DNA of 15,659 bases from Candidatus Hydrogenedens sp. (GTDB lineage: Bacteria > Hydrogenedentota > Hydrogenedentia > Hydrogenedentales > Hydrogenedentaceae). This document shows positions 14,686 to 15,659 of the stretch, piece by piece. A program made the translations under genes and the position numbers. The DNA is taken from positions 24,594 to 40,252 of the forward strand of contig DAOSBX010000031.1 of NCBI GenBank assembly GCA_035361075.1. The letters run 5' to 3'. Under the pieces are notes generated by a model. That model did no database searches, had not been told where the DNA came from, and saw nothing but the letters and a program-made list of their open reading frames with translations. The number at the start of each line of letters is the position of its first letter. The first letter of the stretch is position 1.

Positions 14686-14982
14686 CAATCCTAACTCTAC
14701 AAACGAAGTATGTATAATATAAAAGATAAGTAATTCTTCTTCTCCGATTCGCATTATTTCCCCCTGGAAAAACATTCTATGTCAGTTTTGACTAAAATAT
14801 TTTATTCAAAAAGAATAAAATTAAATCAAATTAAACAATAAACAGGAAAAATAAAAAGTATACTTGTATAATTTTCAATTTATGTTTTGTATAAAAGGTT
14901 GTTTAATGATAATACTGTTTATTACATTCTTAATTTGGGAATAAAATTCTTGAAAAATTTTTTCCACTTTTTTAAAATTATA

Positions 14983-14991
14983 TGGTATAAT
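14983..14991 (+). promoter_or_regulatory. Extended -10 promoter for the modular secreted protein
   Basis: TGGTATAAT, a full extended -10 element, with only a weak -35 region upstream (TTCCAC at 18-nt spacing). Predicted start near 14998, giving a leader of about 85 nt. Confidence 0.6.
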
Positions 14992-15013
14992 AACGACAAG
15001 GAAAAAATAGAAA

Positions 15014-15039
15014 GCTGTGGGCAAAAGGGTGCTTACAGC
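15014..15039 (+). other. Leader RNA hairpin upstream of the modular secreted protein
   Basis: GCTGTGGGC (15014-15022) pairs with GCTTACAGC (15031-15039) using two G-U pairs; loop AAAAGGGT. It lies in the predicted 5' leader, about 30 nt before the ribosome binding site. I could not match it to a known riboswitch. Confidence 0.5.
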
Positions 15040-15082
15040 GGAAGTGGTAAACAAATAACACTAAATTGTAAGGAGGTATATT

Positions 15083-15659
15083 ATGTGTCAGTCAGGTAAA
15101 ACGACAGGTAAATTTATGTTACGGAGTTTACTCCTAATAAGTGTATTTATTGTATTAGGAGTAATAACGAGTATGCTTTTCGTGTCTGATGTGTCAGGCC
15201 AGGAGAAAGCAAACAATGTGCGTGGTAAGGTAATAAACAGTATAAGCAAGAAGCCTGTGGCAGGAGCGACAGTAGAGATTAGTATAGCGGATAAGGCAAG
15301 CACAGCACCTGTAGTAACAGATGCGAATGGTAATTTTGAATTTCCTGATTTAGGGACATTACAACCGCCATATCGATTAGATGTTACGAAACGTAAATAT
15401 AAGCCGAAGACGGTCCAGCCGGTCAATAGTGGTGCGAATATTACAATAGATTTAGAACCGGGAAATATTCAGAAACCGGTAAAACCGAGGGTGTATAGTG
15501 GGCCGCGTAGTGTCCGAGTTGGTTGGGATGCAAATCCTGAGTATAACATTGCAGGGTATAATGTGTACCGTCGGACAGTCGATGCGAATGGGAATGCATT
15601 AACGGCTTGGACGCGTCTGAACAATCCAGGTTCCCAGCCGTATGAAAATTATATAAGTG
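15083..15659 (+). CDS. Secreted or membrane-anchored protein with carboxypeptidase-regulatory-like and FN3-like domains (partial, 3' end outside window)
   Basis: At least 192 residues; runs off the window end. ATG 15083 has AAGGAGG at 15070-15076, 6 nt upstream. Residues about 13-35 are a hydrophobic signal or anchor (SLLLISVFIVLGVITSMLFV) after a short basic start, ending near VSGQEK. Residues about 43-125 match the CarboxypepD_reg-like beta-sandwich: NVRGKVINSISKKPVAGATVEI, then TDANGNFEFPDL and YRLDVTKRKYKPKT. From about 134 a fibronectin type III-like domain begins (PRVYSGPRSVRVGWDANPEY then IAGYNVYRR). Such domain chains are found in cell-surface or exported multidomain proteins; function depends on the missing C-terminal part. 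Codon use here is richer in GTA, ACG and GCG than in nearby genes, perhaps from expression level or a different origin. Confidence 0.8.
   Translation, partial: MCQSGKTTGKFMLRSLLLISVFIVLGVITSMLFVSDVSGQEKANNVRGKVINSISKKPVAGATVEISIADKASTAPVVTDANGNFEFPDLGTLQPPYRLDVTKRKYKPKTVQPVNSGANITIDLEPGNIQKPVKPRVYSGPRSVRVGWDANPEYNIAGYNVYRRTVDANGNALTAWTRLNNPGSQPYENYIS

Larger units (their letters stand above)
14686..15082 (+). other. AT-rich intergenic region
   Basis: 397 nt without a credible gene. Very AT-rich from about 14790 to 14990. No terminator hairpin is evident after the glycosyltransferase. The last 100 nt hold a promoter and a leader hairpin for the next gene (separate entries). An ORF reading 14887-15099 has no ribosome binding site and no family look, so it is not called. 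Confidence 0.7.

Noticed and set aside
14700..14880. Several TATAAT-like boxes in the AT-rich gap (near 14712 and 14866)
   Set aside because: Expected by chance in such AT-rich sequence; none has a convincing -35 partner.
14998..15070. Leader hairpin as a c-di-GMP (GEMM) riboswitch
   Set aside because: The conserved GEMM core and tetraloop receptor are not found; only a simple hairpin is visible.

Overview
The window looks like a chromosomal stretch of an uncultured-type bacterium of moderate to low GC. Most genes have strong AGGAGG-type ribosome binding sites, sigma70-like promoters are visible, and there is one lipoprotein signal and a secreted sugar hydrolase. An ArnT/PMT-type glycosyltransferase and a FN3/carboxypeptidase-regulatory-like secreted protein fit a diderm of the PVC/FCB-neighbour kind (for example Hydrogenedentota, Sumerlaeota or Lentisphaerota-like). 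That placement is an impression from gene content, not a measured result.

Layout. (1) 1-5657 is a metabolic and transport block: a secreted glycoside hydrolase family 2 enzyme on the + strand, converging on a minus-strand pair made of a Na/Pi-cotransporter-like lipoprotein fusion (Ig-like repeats + Na/Pi_cotrans + PhoU-like) and a sorbitol-dehydrogenase-type zinc MDR enzyme. A clear sigma70-like promoter on the minus strand drives this pair. (2) 5812-11292 is a compact, co-directional set of eight intact, phage-derived genes: Mu/DUF935-type portal, prohead-protease-like protein, small coiled-coil/membrane protein (XhlA-like), a LigD 3'-phosphoesterase-like protein, DUF2190-type capsid cement protein, HK97-fold major capsid protein, M15-type peptidase and a small holin-like membrane protein. 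No terminase, connector, tail, integrase or phage repressor gene is present. (3) 11345-12630 is the rplJ-rplL operon with its own promoter, an L10 leader RNA with attenuator, and a strong terminator. It is separated from rplKA and rpoBC. (4) 12778-14685 is an ArnT-like membrane glycosyltransferase. (5) An AT-rich gap leads to a 5'-truncated view of a secreted modular protein that runs off the window end.

The most interesting item is region 2: a head-plus-lysis gene set without packaging motor or tail, with uninterrupted ORFs and strong translation signals. It is placed directly against a ribosomal protein operon with no visible terminator between them. This could be a domesticated capsid system, a gene-transfer-agent-like particle, or one part of a split prophage. 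A phosphoesterase-like protein and a coiled-coil membrane protein sit where a scaffold gene is usually found, and a perfect 14-bp hairpin separates the capsid gene from the lysis-type genes.

A second unexplained signal is a family of short 9-nt-period tandem repeats (core GACnnGTC plus one pyrimidine). They occur in three separate intergenic gaps, all in the same orientation, and two of them bracket the capsid module.
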